The notes below the pieces were generated by a model that was not told the origin of the DNA, did no database searches, and saw nothing but the letters and a program-made list of their open reading frames with translations. The position numbers and the translations under genes were made by a program. From assembly GCA_949752735.1 (NCBI GenBank), contig OX457052.1:33789344-33853343 (forward strand): a DNA stretch of 64,000 nucleotides. Reading direction: 5' to 3'. Source of the DNA: Lumbricus terrestris (taxonomy: Eukaryota; Annelida; Clitellata; Crassiclitellata; Lumbricidae). The number at the start of each line of letters is the position of its first letter. Position 1 is the stretch's first letter. Shown here one piece after another: positions 34,301 through 44,532 of the stretch.

Positions 34301-34614
34301 CCCTAACTTTATTATCATGGTTCCCCCCCCCCCCAACTTTTAGGACGTGATTGCACCTATGCATGTAGGGCACTTTTTTAAAGCACCCGCGCTCGCAAAC
34401 CAGGCAAGTTCGAGCAAACCTAACCAACTTGTGTTGCCGGGTCTACGAGGTCAAATACTAAGAAACTGCTAAGCGAATGTGACACATGTGGGAAAACTGA
34501 ATGGAACTCCACAAATAAGCAATAAATAGCAATACTAGAAACCTGCTAACCTAAACTGTCGTGTTTAATGCTAACTCTATCTCGAACCCAATCCTCCGTT
34601 ATCACGAGCGCCAT
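21126..34614 (-). CDS. CEP72: Centrosomal protein of 72 kDa
   Basis: CEP72 is a centriolar-satellite/centrosome protein that helps recruit the gamma-tubulin ring complex and KIZ. Exons, in transcript order: 34614-34551, 33050-32923, 32241-32204, 31734-31580, 30586-30422, 29780-29664, 27590-27444, 27118-26922, 26106-26022, 25523-25414, 24957-24702, 23645-23341, 22659-22527, 21648-21531 and 21222-21126. They total 2115 nt and 704 residues (human 647), and every junction keeps phase. Leucine-rich repeats fill about residues 20-130 (SLSLPGTYHEKISGFGDSL, LKSLDVSRN, LNLYYNNIPSL), with the cap EPDYRLFLIHMLPNL and LDDRAV. A low-complexity middle follows (GHFTPNP). C-terminal coiled coils run from about 500 to the end (LATMLQDSH, LVQTNEHLLKEL). 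The acceptors of exons 4 and 9 each had a close alternative; I chose by phase. Confidence 0.95.
23066..23272. mobile_element. Diverged hAT-type MITE, CAGGGCTT start
   Basis: It is similar in order and content (GTGCAGTT, CTTCTGTGCAGT, AATATTTACCATGGA, TTCCTTAAAAAC) to the element at 54305-54499. The end is blurred (CACCCTGCCCTG) and no target duplication is clear. It lies in a CEP72 intron. Confidence 0.65.
23690..23868 (-). mobile_element. SINE copy in a CEP72 intron
   Basis: An inverted copy: GGAGGCGCTCCCAACTACAG, AGCAATTGCCAGTGAAGGAC and the B box complement GGATTCGAACCT. Confidence 0.85.
24098..24345 (+). mobile_element. Two LINE 3'-tail fragments in tandem
   Basis: Copies at about 24098-24215 and 24238-24345 each carry the GGGTC(G/A)GGAGCGC, CCTGAGTAG and CTATATAAA motifs. 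Both are 5'-truncated insertions in a CEP72 intron. Confidence 0.65.
24423..24684 (+). repeat. Triplet-rich array with a higher-order unit
   Basis: It consists of AATAAC/AATGAT triplets. A higher-order unit of about 51 bp, marked by single AATACC triplets, repeats three times. Long open frames on both strands here are only repeats of Ile/Met or Leu and are not genes. Confidence 0.9.
26150..26332 (+). repeat. 42-bp tandem repeat, about four copies
   Basis: The unit includes AATAGAACTACACAAAAAGT and AACAGCTGTAC. A period of 42 keeps the frame, so open frames with a 14-residue repeat appear. It lies in a CEP72 intron, 45 nt from the exon 9 acceptor. Confidence 0.9.
26509..26881. mobile_element. 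Foldback element with about 110-bp arms
   Basis: Arms 26509-26618 and 26770-26881 are inverted copies at roughly 90% identity (ATTTCTAGGGTGCCATAACA at the outer end), with a 151-bp centre. It lies in a CEP72 intron, 40 nt from the exon 8 donor. Confidence 0.85.
27640..28980. mobile_element. Non-autonomous hAT element, CAGCGTTTCCCAAA termini
   Basis: The ends CAGCGTTTCCCAAACTTT and TTTGGGAAACGCTG are complementary. The perfect 8-bp duplication CTCTAAGC lies at 27632-27639 and 28981-28988. Subterminal GCGGAACCC motifs occur at both ends. It holds a nested SINE (28078-28338). No transposase is recognised. It sits in CEP72 intron 6. Confidence 0.88.
28078..28338 (+). mobile_element. Second tRNA-derived SINE family with (ATT)n tail
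   Basis: The head GGCCCGGTAGAGTAATGGTT (A box) and the B box GGTTCGAGCCC lie about 40 nt apart as in a tRNA. The body is unrelated to the common SINE and ends in GGCGCTCAATTAAAG plus about 17 ATT units. A missing acceptor-stem pairing argues against a working tRNA gene. Confidence 0.75.
29434..29545 (+). repeat. Degenerate ~20-bp tandem repeat
   Basis: Variants of GTATTTACCATCCCATG repeat about five times in a CEP72 intron. Confidence 0.7.
29930..30265 (+). repeat. CCATTC-rich minisatellite
   Basis: A simple (CATTC)-type region grades into three copies of a 36-43 bp unit with TATCCATTCTAACCAAGTAT. It is intronic to CEP72. Confidence 0.8.
34233..34361. mobile_element. hAT-type MITE, second CATAGGCG copy
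   Basis: An inverted, shortened relative of 636-782, with ends CATAGGCGCAACC and TTGCACCTATG. The flanks GATGTAGG (34225-34232) and CATGTAGG (34362-34369) match at 7 of 8. It is in CEP72 intron 1, near the first exon (34551-34614). Confidence 0.8.
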
Positions 34615-35244
34615 GTTTAAACAACGACCGTGACATCGAAGCGCATGCGCAGTCTGTTCTTTTGATGGAAGGCCGCAGGAGACATCTTCATTGCCTAGCA
34701 AATTGGATAAATCTAATAATAGTACATCCTTCGATGCACGCACACATTATACAATATTTATTGTATAATTATGGCATTGTGGTTAGCTCCGTGTATTGTA
34801 TGCTGTCTGTTATGTTAGTGGTTAGCTTTTGTCTTCTGTGATTTGTGTTCTTGTGAATTGTTTCAATCGCATAACTGTACACTGACACTGTAACCGGTTG
34901 TCAACTAGATTGTTCAATATGCATGTGCTCTTCTTTTCAGATGCAAATGAAGGCTACATAATTACTTACTTAAGAAAGGAATATAGTATTATCACACATA
35001 TATTGGTATTATTATTAGTTTAAATGTTGTGACATAATTTCTGATTAGCCAAGTAGACTGTTTTCAATTTTATAGCGCAGCCTAAACGATTTGGCAACGT
35101 CACAAACAATTATTACACGGACCTATAATCATAGGAGCCTTGATGAATGACTCCGATTTGCAATTTCATTTTGGATACTAAACAATTGTCAGATGTCATA
35201 ATTAATGTCCTAACTTTCTGTAGTTGATCTCAAGCAGAAGTCAC
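34615..35244. other. CEP72 upstream flank, no gene recognised
   Basis: A palindromic ATACAATATTTATTGTATAA lies at 34750-34769. The stretch is otherwise AT-rich without exons and presumably holds the CEP72 promoter. Confidence 0.4.
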
Positions 35245-35645
35245 TAGTCCAGATGGGAGAGTTACTTACATCATGTTCAACCAGCAAATTTAAGATCGCA
35301 CAAGTAAGCATAACCAATAATGCGTTGCAAGATACTACGCTCAGAACAGACCAGCAATGCAGCTTGAAATTAACTGCGATACAGCAGCGAATGCACAGGA
35401 CCCCATTTCCATTCGTCAGTGCACATTCTGTTGTGGAGTTTAAATCTAGATTAAAAACTCATTTATTTCACTACATTACGACTAGATCTGTAGCGAAGTT
35501 GTGCAAGACTTTGTTTTGTTAAAGCGCGGTATAAATGTTTAATTGTATTGTATATTCGTAATCATAATCTCGAGACTTCTACAGCGCCCACAAAAGCCAA
35601 GTCACGGGAACCAGCTTATTCACAGGCGCTCAATCAACTTGTATT
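35245..35645 (+). pseudogene. LINE ORF C-terminus relic and dispersed repeat
   Basis: A frame ending VVEFKSRLKTHLFHYI is typical of the last residues of CR1/L2-like ORF2. From about 35548 a dispersed repeat (CTTCTACAGCGCCCACAAAA, CGGGAACCAGCTTATTCAC) follows. It recurs at the start of the IFT88 intron and, more decayed, near 31445, 32465 and 33450. Confidence 0.55.
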
Positions 35646-36167
35646 GTATAGTGAGCGAGGGGTATAAGGCAAATACCCAAGGGCCCGGTGATTTTTACGG
35701 ACACATGAATGCTTGTACATAAATTTATGATTTATGCCTTTCTAAATCTAATATTAGGACCTACAGAGAATTAATGGTCTGTTTAAACTCAAATTAACAA
35801 CTGAATGAAATAATATTGAACACATTAATATGAAATCGTAGGTCGTACCTGCACTTTTATTTTTAGTTTGTTCTCATAAAGCTAGTTTAGGGGCTCATGA
35901 GTCATGACTTCTCTACCTAGGGGTCCGAAATTTCTCTAGTCAACCTTGCCAATGCAACATAATATGCATTATGGATATAGGATATTGAGTGCATGGTGAC
36001 AGATGGAAACCCAAATAAAACAATTTGGAGATGACCAGTTCTGGCTTTTAGAGTTTAGACCGAAGTATTATCCCAGTGTCACATGTAATGGAAAATTCTA
36101 TGTTGTGGATACGTCTATGACAGGTATGCACGTTAATAGTGGCCGGCTCCACCGATCCAATGTACTT
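35646..36167. other. No feature recognised
   Basis: AT-rich DNA without exons or a clear repeat. Confidence 0.4.
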
Positions 36168-36305
36168 GTATGTACGAGATTTTGTTTTAGTGCCCCTTCA
36201 AGATTGCTAATCAGAGGCGCTCCCAACCACAGCATGGACACTGAATCGGAGTTTCACGCCAAAGCGCGTGAGCAATTGCGAGTGAAGGACTTGCTCACGG
36301 TAGTA
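36168..36305 (-). mobile_element. Truncated SINE copy
   Basis: It keeps the inverted 3' part: AGAGGCGCTCCCAACCACAG, GGAGTTTCACGCC and GAGCAATTGCGAGTGAAGGA. The tRNA-like head is missing. Confidence 0.8.
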
Positions 36306-36946
36306 CAACAGCACTCGAAGGCAACAATGGGCCCTTTGTGAACACAATCATTGTGGCTACAACACTTATAGTTTGTGATTTTTAAATATAATAGTCCCAA
36401 GAAATGTTCACTTATGATAATCAGTAATAATATATAGATCATCTATTCAGCTTTTCTTATCAACTTCTGTAGCAACCATCAGTCTTGAAGCTAAAGGACG
36501 CTGTCATTATAAACATAGTCTGATGTATTGTACATGGTTAAAAAGTTATCCTAAAATTTGGTGAAATATTCAGGCAACTCTGGAGGTTTAGGAGGATAAT
36601 GGTCAATGCAAAGCAGACCAGCAATTCACAAACTCTCAATTTTTACATCATTTTCAACTCATCATGCCATTGCTCTTCTTGTACAGAACAATTAACTCTA
36701 GTATGTTTTGCACAATCCTGGTTGGAGAAATTCAACATTTGAACGCTATTACTAATCCACTGATGCAGCCATCTGCACTTCCAGAATAAATCATTTTATG
36801 TAGATGTTGTGAAACAGTTGAACATAAACTACCCAGTCTAATCATACCATTGCTCGGCAGATAGACACATTCTAAAGTTTGCCCATATCTCAGTCTACAT
36901 TCGAGATTCCATTCACTGGATTCATATTCAACATCAGGTGCAGTAG

Positions 36947-37089
36947 CATGGGCGGAGTTTGGTTTCCGTTCTTGGAGGGGCTAAAGCCTTCTTGGGTGGC
37001 TAAGCCCGGGAAAAGATATCATTTACACGGTGAAAAAAATGAATTTGGGTCTTCTTGGGGGGCTTAGCCCCTGATAAATTCCGCCCAAG
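36947..37089. mobile_element. hAT-type MITE, CATGGGCGGAG termini
   Basis: The sister of the element in the IFT88 intron, in the opposite orientation. The perfect 8-bp duplication TGCAGTAG lies at 36939-36946 and 37090-37097. The right end reads TCCGCCCAAG, one mismatch from the inverse of the left end. Confidence 0.85.
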
Positions 37090-37097
37090 TGCAGTAG

Positions 37098-38365
37098 AAA
37101 ACCATTTCACTAACCCGCAAATGCCTGGTTTGGATGACCCCATACTCAGTGGTTAAAGTGGTTTGGGTGAGCAGTGGGAATGCAGAATGTGAACAGTGGG
37201 AACGCTGATGAATTGTATTGAAATGCAGGTGTTTTGGAGTTCCATCACGATGAGCAGTGGGAACGCAAGCCAAGAATTTTGAGAGCAGTGGGAACGCCAT
37301 CCCCACCCACTTTAAACCCTGCCCATACTACCGGGGAACCATTTGTACCTTGGTCACCTCTCAAACTGCAAAGGCCTTTCGTTCCAATACCGGCCTTAGT
37401 GTTGTCCCCCGCATGCGTTCTACTACTGCCCACTCTAGTTTTTTGCTTGAATTGTTCAGTCCTCCCCAATTACTTCTCCTCTACTCGTGACACCTCAAGA
37501 CTTTCTTGTTCGCTGACCAAGGCACTGCCTCTGATCGAGAGCGCTGCTGAATTTGAGCTAAACTATATAAATGTTCAGTTTCAATTACAATCTAAAAATT
37601 CCTATCCTGAATCTCAACAAGTCTCAGACGTGTCACATTTACACTACACATACAAAAACATTACCGTGTACATTCCATAAGCTGTACTTATGCTTTAAAA
37701 GAGGCAGAGAACTTTCGGAATATTTAATCTTCATTCAAGGCTAATGTACAGAACTGTACATAAACAAAAAACAAAATTTGTAAAAAAGAATCGTACCTTT
37801 TACAAACTCAAATACATCAGTGTCTAGAAAATATGCAAAATTTGGTCGTTCGTGTTGTTCAGTAGCATCTGCAATTAACCGAGATGTCAATCCTTCAAAC
37901 TGCTCCAACAATTAAACTACTTTCCAAATATCTTTGCACGGCAACAACAGTAAATCTTGCAAAACCAAGGTGAAACTAAAGACAGCCAACAGAAATCACT
38001 TAGAGAAAGGGAATTTAAACCAAAAACTGTGCCTCGTATTTTACAGCCTTGAAAAACTAAAATAAGTCTCAATGCAGCACGCCTGACAGCCGACAAAAAC
38101 ACGAAGGCTAAACAAATCTGTCCCATCAGCTAAAGAATTCCTATTGTAATTGACAACATGGAACGCCGACGGTCTATCGAGGCCGTCAGAATGAGCAGAG
38201 TTCACGAGAGATGATTATGACAATGATACGATGCTTGGGGAGACAACACAGGAATTAGATCTGTACAGCAGGTTAGGGATGAATGAACGACACAGTGAGA
38301 TGACGAGTTGACACAGCAAGACCAAATTAATTAGATGAGGAGTCAGTCACGAATAGACGAGAATC
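37098..38365. other. Intergenic DNA and calreticulin 3' UTR
   Basis: The open frame at 37234-37680 contains repeats of GAGCAGTGGGAACG and a decayed LINE-tail motif (CTATATAAATG at 37563) and has no family similarity. The calreticulin 3' UTR should lie just below 38366; I did not find a clean AATAAA there. Confidence 0.4.
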
Positions 38366-41300
38366 TTATAGTTCATCTTTCTTTGCTTGATCTGTGTCGG
38401 CTTTGTCTTCCGCCGTCTCCTGCAATTGAGAAAACATTGACCAGGATAAACGCCAAGCATAATATTAAGGTTTAAGGTGTACCCACAACAGTTCATCATG
38501 GAGTTCGATTTAAAATAGTTTGACTGATTTACGAGATGAAAGTTCGCAGACTGGCAAAACTACACTGACCAACAATCTTTTCTAATGCGGTTAACAATTA
38601 AATTTTTTAATGGTTAACTATTTAAGAATTAATAATTAATTGTTAATTGCTATTAAATGTATACCATACTATGACAAATACAAATTAGCAATATTCATTG
38701 TTTATCAAGTAATAGTTTAATTAATATTTATTGCTAGTTAATAGATACTTAGTATCAATTTGTTCATATTAGGAGTCTTGCGATCAATCATTAAAAATTA
38801 ATCTTGTCATCAAAATTAATCAACAATTATTACTCTCATAGCCATAATCTTTTTCCAGTATAATTTTTCACAGCACGGCATCTTTTTAAAGTAAAATTAA
38901 AGTAAATAATTAAATACATAAAAGATTCTTGTCATGATTACTTTGTTTAAACAGTCAACTAGGAAATCAGAAATATTTGGGAAATTCTTCATACAACAGG
39001 AGAAAGATCAAATCTTACCGATTCCTCTTTCTCGTCCTTGTCTTTGTCACTGTCGTCATCATCATCCTCTTCGTCTTCCTCTTCTTCCGGACCATCATCT
39101 TTCTTTTCCTCTGTTGTAACAAAATCAATCAGATTGTGCATCAGGTGAAACTGTAGGAATTCCGCAAAGGAATATTACCAGTTGCATTTAACGTTTTCTG
39201 GCAAAAAATAAGAAATTTTGTAGAAAAATAGCTGAGGGGTCAAACACTGATTTATGTGGAGTCAGGGTGTACAATAAAGGCTTTACTAAGGGGGTTCTAA
39301 GAACCACATCAATCCCTGGCAATTCTTACCATACCTACAGGTCACAGGTACGTTACGAAAGAATCCTATATAAGCTGCTAGATTAAATCATGACATGATT
39401 ACCAAAGCCTGTACTCCACAAATTATCATCGCAAGTAAGCTTCATCCTCCAAACGAAGCCGCAATTGCTTAATGAATATAATGATATTGTCCCCCCATTT
39501 TCTTGGGGTGCAAGTGTGCCCTTGATAGTAAAACAAAACAGAACTTGATCCGAGTTCAAGAAATGACTTAAAATAAAAGGATAAGAAAAATCTTTTAAAA
39601 AACCCACCGTCTTTCCTCTTCTTTTCTTCCTCCTCTCGCTTCTTCCTCTCTTCTTCGTCAAACGTGTCTTTCATTTTCTTTTCGCCATCTTTGGTTTTGC
39701 CCCACGTCTCCTCACCGACCTCCTCGGCAAACTTCTCGTCATCTGTGATCAACATGTTGTCGAAGATCGTGCCCGACTTTACCTGCAAACATCATCCACA
39801 CTTGACATCATAATTTAAGCTTCTTGAACAAGACAATCTTTCCCATGAACAATTTCAAAAGTCTCAAACTACACCTTACATGAAGTGCTAATAAAATTAA
39901 ATGTTTATATTTGTTAACCAGTAAACAAAGGTAATTAAAAGCACTCAACAGGATTTGTCTACACAAATTGTCTAATTTCAGCAAATGAAAATATAGCATG
40001 CAAATAACTGGAGCACTGACTTTCTGCTTACATCACTTTTCAATGAGTATTCACATTAAACTCCCAGACAAACATGGAAGGCAAGGGCATAGCAAGCTAC
40101 TGTCGGACCTATAAAAGATTTCACCATCTATATCCATTGGATAACAAATAATAATTTCAGACATTTAAAAAATACAAACAAAAGATGCATTGTTTGGAAT
40201 TGCTATGCTACATACCTGCCAAAGGTCGAAGCCAATAGCACCGATGTCGCTGTATTTGTACAGATGCTCATCTGCGGCATATTCGGGATTGTCGATCTCT
40301 GGGTGGACCCAGGCACCTTTGTACGCTGGATTGGTGATCTGCTTTGGCTTCCATTCTCCCTGTTAAACAGAACAACAGTGAGTTGCAAAGACTTTCATAT
40401 AAAAATTACACACCAACAGCAAGAAAATTTTCAAAACCAAAGCATACACTGACGTTTTAAAAAGTCAATTTACAGAGAATAAGTACTGGCACTTTTTAAG
40501 CAGTTTCTTAAAAAAATACATACAATGACTTGTTTTAAAAAGTCATTTCCCAGAGTATAAGTGCTGGCACTTTTTAAGCAATTTCTTAAAAAAATGTAAA
40601 AAAACCAAGCCAATTTCAAGCCAATACACATCTAACAGTCAATGAGACTTTTGAACACATAACAAGTGCCATGCTACATTGAATAATAAAGATGTCATCA
40701 CACTGTCAGACAATTTTAAATTTCAAAATGGTCTCAATGACCATTACACATCAAAGTTACATTATAATGAATTATTTTGCAAGACTGCCCTGTTTTAAAA
40801 ACACACAAGCACCAATGGCCGCTTTTTCTACAACTTAAAGCCGAACTAGCACAGACAGATTTATTCACCTTGTAATCTGGGTTGTCAATCATTGGTGGCT
40901 CCCATTCCCCATCCATCTCGTCATCCCAATCTTCTGGTTTCTTCGCCTCTGGGTCTGGAATGTGTTCGGCCTTGTCCCAGTCCTCTGGCTTCGTGTCCTC
41001 TGGGTCATCAAGCTTCTCGCGGTCGTCCCAATCCTCGGGCTTCTTCGCGTCGGGATCCTTGACCTTCTTGGGAGCCAGGAAGTCCCAGTCCTCGTCGAGC
41101 TTTCCACCCTCCTCCTTCTTGTTGTCGATCTTGACTTCGTACGTGTTATCGGGACGGACGATCAGAGTGTACAAGTGAGACAGGACATCATCCTAAGATC
41201 AACAACAGCGGACTTCATGAATGCATGCAGAAATATTGATAAACTGGTAACAATCAATACAACTGACAAATATCATATGCAATATTGCAGTTTAACATAA

Positions 41301-43734
41301 CACTTAAGGACCTGATTTTACAATATTGTATCACAATACCTCAAACAAATTCTGCAATTAAACAAATTAAGTATACTATACATGTGCAAAACATCTTTGT
41401 TTCAATAATAATACTCTGTTCCAACACTTAAGCTACATGATCTCTAAAAATGACTACATACGAATAATTGTAAATAATATACACAGGAGTTACGTCTGCA
41501 TCCTGGGGCTCTTACCAAAGATTTTGCTTTTATTAAACTCAAAACTGTCCTTCTCTGCCGTGTTAGATTCGGGGCGCCTCCGAGCAAATGCTAGATAAAG
41601 TCTGGAATGAACGAATTTATCTGATCATATCTGATTAAAACTGAAAGCAGGTCTGTCAGAATAATGCCATATATCGTAGATATAAAAATAAATAAACGCT
41701 ATATATTATGTATATAAATACTTGAATAAATGAATATACATATAATTTCATTATACAGACATTTGGGAGAGGTTAAGTCATGCGCTCACCTTGCAACGGA
41801 TCTCCTTCTTCGTCAGCAGATTCTTTCCCTTGTAGTTGAAGATGACGTGCACCTTCTTCGTGCTGTAACCGCAGATGTCTGGGCCAAACATGATGTAGTA
41901 CGGGCTGTCGCCGTGCATATTCTTCTGGTCGAGATCGCTAGAGAAGAGCTTGATGTATCCACCGCCGCAGTCGATCTCCTGTTCGTGCTTGACGGTGAAT
42001 TGGATGATGAGGGGTTTGCCCTCGTTTGTGAACGGCTTGTCAAACTTGGCCGAGATGCCGTAGAACCGAGCATCTTGCGTCGTCTGGATACCTAGATAAC
42101 CAGAAAATCTAAATGGTTCAAACAGAGAATCTATGCTTAGTTTTAAATCTAGGCTTACAGAATATGAGACTATTCGAAATTATCTTGAATGCCTGTCACT
42201 GGTCAGGCCAATCTCAGATTAGCTAGTCCCACAGGCAATATTTTTGAAAAGGCACTTTGCTATATATATTGAGTGTCCTAAAATTTTTATATAATTTTAT
42301 GCATACTTGTACTGTACAAGTATGCACATATAAATTTCAGGACACTCAATAAGTACAGTCAGAATACAATAGCAGATATGTTAATAATAACTCAAAAGAA
42401 ATCTCGAACGAATAGCGCAGGCCGTGCAAACGCAACAAATATCTAAGGACCAAGTTCTTACATAATTATACGTACAATATGTTGTACCAAGATTTTCTTA
42501 GCTTCTTGCAAAATTCATGGATTTTCTGGCATTTTGCCATTTATAACAACAAGACAATTTTATTAAAATGCTGCCAACTGAAAACCCTCACATAAACATC
42601 AAATCATAAAATCTTAAATTACCCTTGTCCTTCTCGGCATCATTGTAGAATTTGCCTGCGGTCCACGCAAACTTTCCCTGCTCCGCTCCTTTCGACGTTG
42701 ATTCGACCCATCGACTCTCCCAACCAGCTGTCAACAACATAAATAAAATAACCATCAAGAACCTTTCATCCAGAAGACAGCTTGACAGCTGTCAACAGCT
42801 TACAGTTATTTATGGATCACATATAACGTAGACAAATGGCCAATGACAAAATTGGCAACTTTAATAAACAGAAATGTCAGCGAGAGCATATTTTCAGAAT
42901 TGAAAATGCGGTTAAATCACGACGCGTTTGAAAACCATCCTCTTTGAATGTGGTTTGGTCAGGGCCGGATTTAGGTTGGTGGGGGCCCTGAGGCAAACAC
43001 TAAGCCAAACAGTATGGAATACTTTTTTATAATTAACTATTAACTAATAACTAATGTACTGTAGTCTGTAGGTAAGTTACATCTTTAACTGACAATAAGT
43101 TACAAGTAATATGACTAATATCTACTATTTTTAGTTTTGTAGGTCTATTTACAATATTTATTACATTCATTTATTTCTATTTATCTATTTTTTGTGTTTG
43201 GTGCAAATTGGTGGAATTGGTGGGGGCCCTGAGGCAGCTGCCTCATTTGCCCTATAGTAAATCCGGCCCTGGGTTTGGTGTCAGGTCGGGAGCGCCTCTG
43301 AGGAGTTCTCTTTAAGCGCTATATAAATGTACGATTACAATCACAATTGTAGTTTTGAGACTTGATTATTACTGCAAAATCGTTGTATTTATAAATCTGC
43401 TGTCATTACAAATTTCATCAAGCTGCCAATAATGGTAATCAATAATTATAAGATGGCGCAGCAACAACCGGCGACAAATCTTATCCGAAAACATTGAACC
43501 ACACAACCGGCACAAACCGCAGAAATAAACGGAAAATGCAGATCAAAATTAGAAAGATCTTGCCACAGGAATAACAGGCAACACAGAGAATTAAACCATC
43601 GATCGATTCTATCGAAAGAAAGCTCGAGAATATCATTGCTTACCGTCGAATTCCTCCCTGAAGTAGGTGGCCGGATCGGCGAGCGCGACTGCGGCGAGAC
43701 AGGCGACGATGACAGCGCGAATCGCGGACATCAT
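38366..43734 (-). CDS. CALR: Calreticulin, ER lectin chaperone
   Basis: It binds monoglucosylated glycoproteins and buffers calcium in the ER lumen. Exons, in transcript order: 43734-43644, 42727-42623, 42091-41790, 41192-40869, 40359-40216, 39782-39608, 39110-39019 and 38419-38366. They total 1287 nt and 428 residues (human 417). The signal peptide is residues 1-20 ([19 protein letters not shown], then D). The N-domain has [16 protein letters not shown] and [14 protein letters not shown] with the paired cysteines. The P-domain has three type-1 repeats ([12 protein letters not shown] kind) and three type-2 repeats ([14 protein letters not shown] kind). The C-domain is very acidic and ends KDEL, the ER retrieval signal. 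Exon GC content is high, as expected of a strongly expressed gene. An in-frame ATG at 43884 would add 50 residues before the signal peptide; I use 43734. Confidence 0.98.
40459..40597 (+). repeat. 78-bp tandem duplication in a calreticulin intron
   Basis: Two copies share AAAAAGTCA, ACAGAGAATAAGT-type sequence and CTGGCACTTTTTAAGCA. They lie in the intron between exons 4 and 5. Confidence 0.75.
41535..41620 (+). mobile_element. Decayed LINE 3'-tail fragment
   Basis: It has CTCAAAACTGTCC, TCTGCCGTGTTAGATTCGGG and GCGCCTCCGAG, in a calreticulin intron. Confidence 0.55.
42269..42349. mobile_element. 81-bp palindromic MITE with TA duplication
   Basis: A near-perfect palindrome from TTGAGTGTCC to GGACACTCAA, centred on CTTGTACTGTACAAG and flanked by TA on both sides (42267-42268, 42350-42351), as for Tc1/mariner elements. 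It lies in a calreticulin intron. Confidence 0.75.
42925..43345 (+). mobile_element. LINE 3'-tail fragment split by a hAT MITE
   Basis: The tail motifs CCATCCTCTTTGAATG and TCAGGTCGGGAGCGCCTCTG, with CGCTATATAAATG, are separated by the element 42960-43271. It is in calreticulin intron 1. Confidence 0.7.
42960..43271. mobile_element. hAT MITE, CAGGGCCGGATTTA termini
   Basis: Perfect 14-bp TIRs CAGGGCCGGATTTA/TAAATCCGGCCCTG are flanked by the perfect 8-bp duplication GGTTTGGT (42952-42959, 43272-43279). GGTGGGGGCCCTGAGGCA occurs near both ends in direct orientation. It is 312 bp and non-coding. Confidence 0.95.
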
Positions 43735-43932
43735 TCTCGGCAGCTTTGCGATGCAGAAGAAGAAACGACGGTCACACTGACCGTTGGTCACCCCTGAATA
43801 TGGACACACGCAAGACACACACGGGACACACGCGACGGACACACGCGACGGACGTGCGATGCTGAAGCACTGAACGCCGAACAACGATCCTCCGCTGCAT
43901 TAAAAGACCTAGACGCCAGATGGACGACGCCG

Positions 43933-43943
43933 ATTGGTCCACG
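43933..43943. promoter_or_regulatory. ERSE-II element upstream of calreticulin
   Basis: ATTGGTCCACG is an exact match to the ER stress response element II consensus ATTGG-N-CCACG, bound by NF-Y with ATF6/XBP1. It lies about 200 bp upstream of the CALR start codon, and a second CCAAT follows on the plus strand (43950-43954). CALR is a classic unfolded-protein-response target, so position and identity agree. Confidence 0.7.
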
Positions 43944-44091
43944 TGACAACCAATCAGAGCTCTACACCTCGATGGCTGGTTCCCAGCTATCCACGTTGTT
44001 CTAGCGTATTCTGTGCGTCGCCATTCATCGTCATGTAGCGCTTAGTCAGAATATTCATTACAAAGGGCGTAACTGTTTATAATCACATCGA

Positions 44092-44160
44092 TATTATATA
44101 TATATATATATATATATTATTATATACATGCGTATATATATATGAGAATTATATATTCGC
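44092..44160 (+). repeat. (TA)n microsatellite
   Basis: AT dinucleotide run; another lies at about 44500-44532. Confidence 0.85.
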
Positions 44161-44501
44161 ATCTCTACATTTTTGTACAGTACAATACACATTCACATAG
44201 ACGCAATTAAATGTTACATATAATATATTTATAATAATTATATTCGACCATTTATAAATGGCGTGACATTATTATTTTGTATCGTAGTGTATTTTGGAAG
44301 GTAAATGTAATCGTAAGTGTTAATTGTTTTTATATAGGCTTAAGTCTCCTAGAAGGAGATCAAGCATAATAAAAATTAATGGCCTTGGGTCATATAATAA
44401 AAAGTCGATATTAGTCCCAGATATATTAGTCCGGCCTAAACGAAGTCGCTGGAATCATTATTCCAGGCGCTTATAATTATTATAGTCAAAGTGAAAATGT
44501 G

Positions 44502-44532
<31 letters not shown>

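Noticed and set aside
37234..37680. 148-codon plus-strand frame
   Set aside because: No family similarity; it contains a local GCAGTGGGAACG repeat and LINE-tail scraps.
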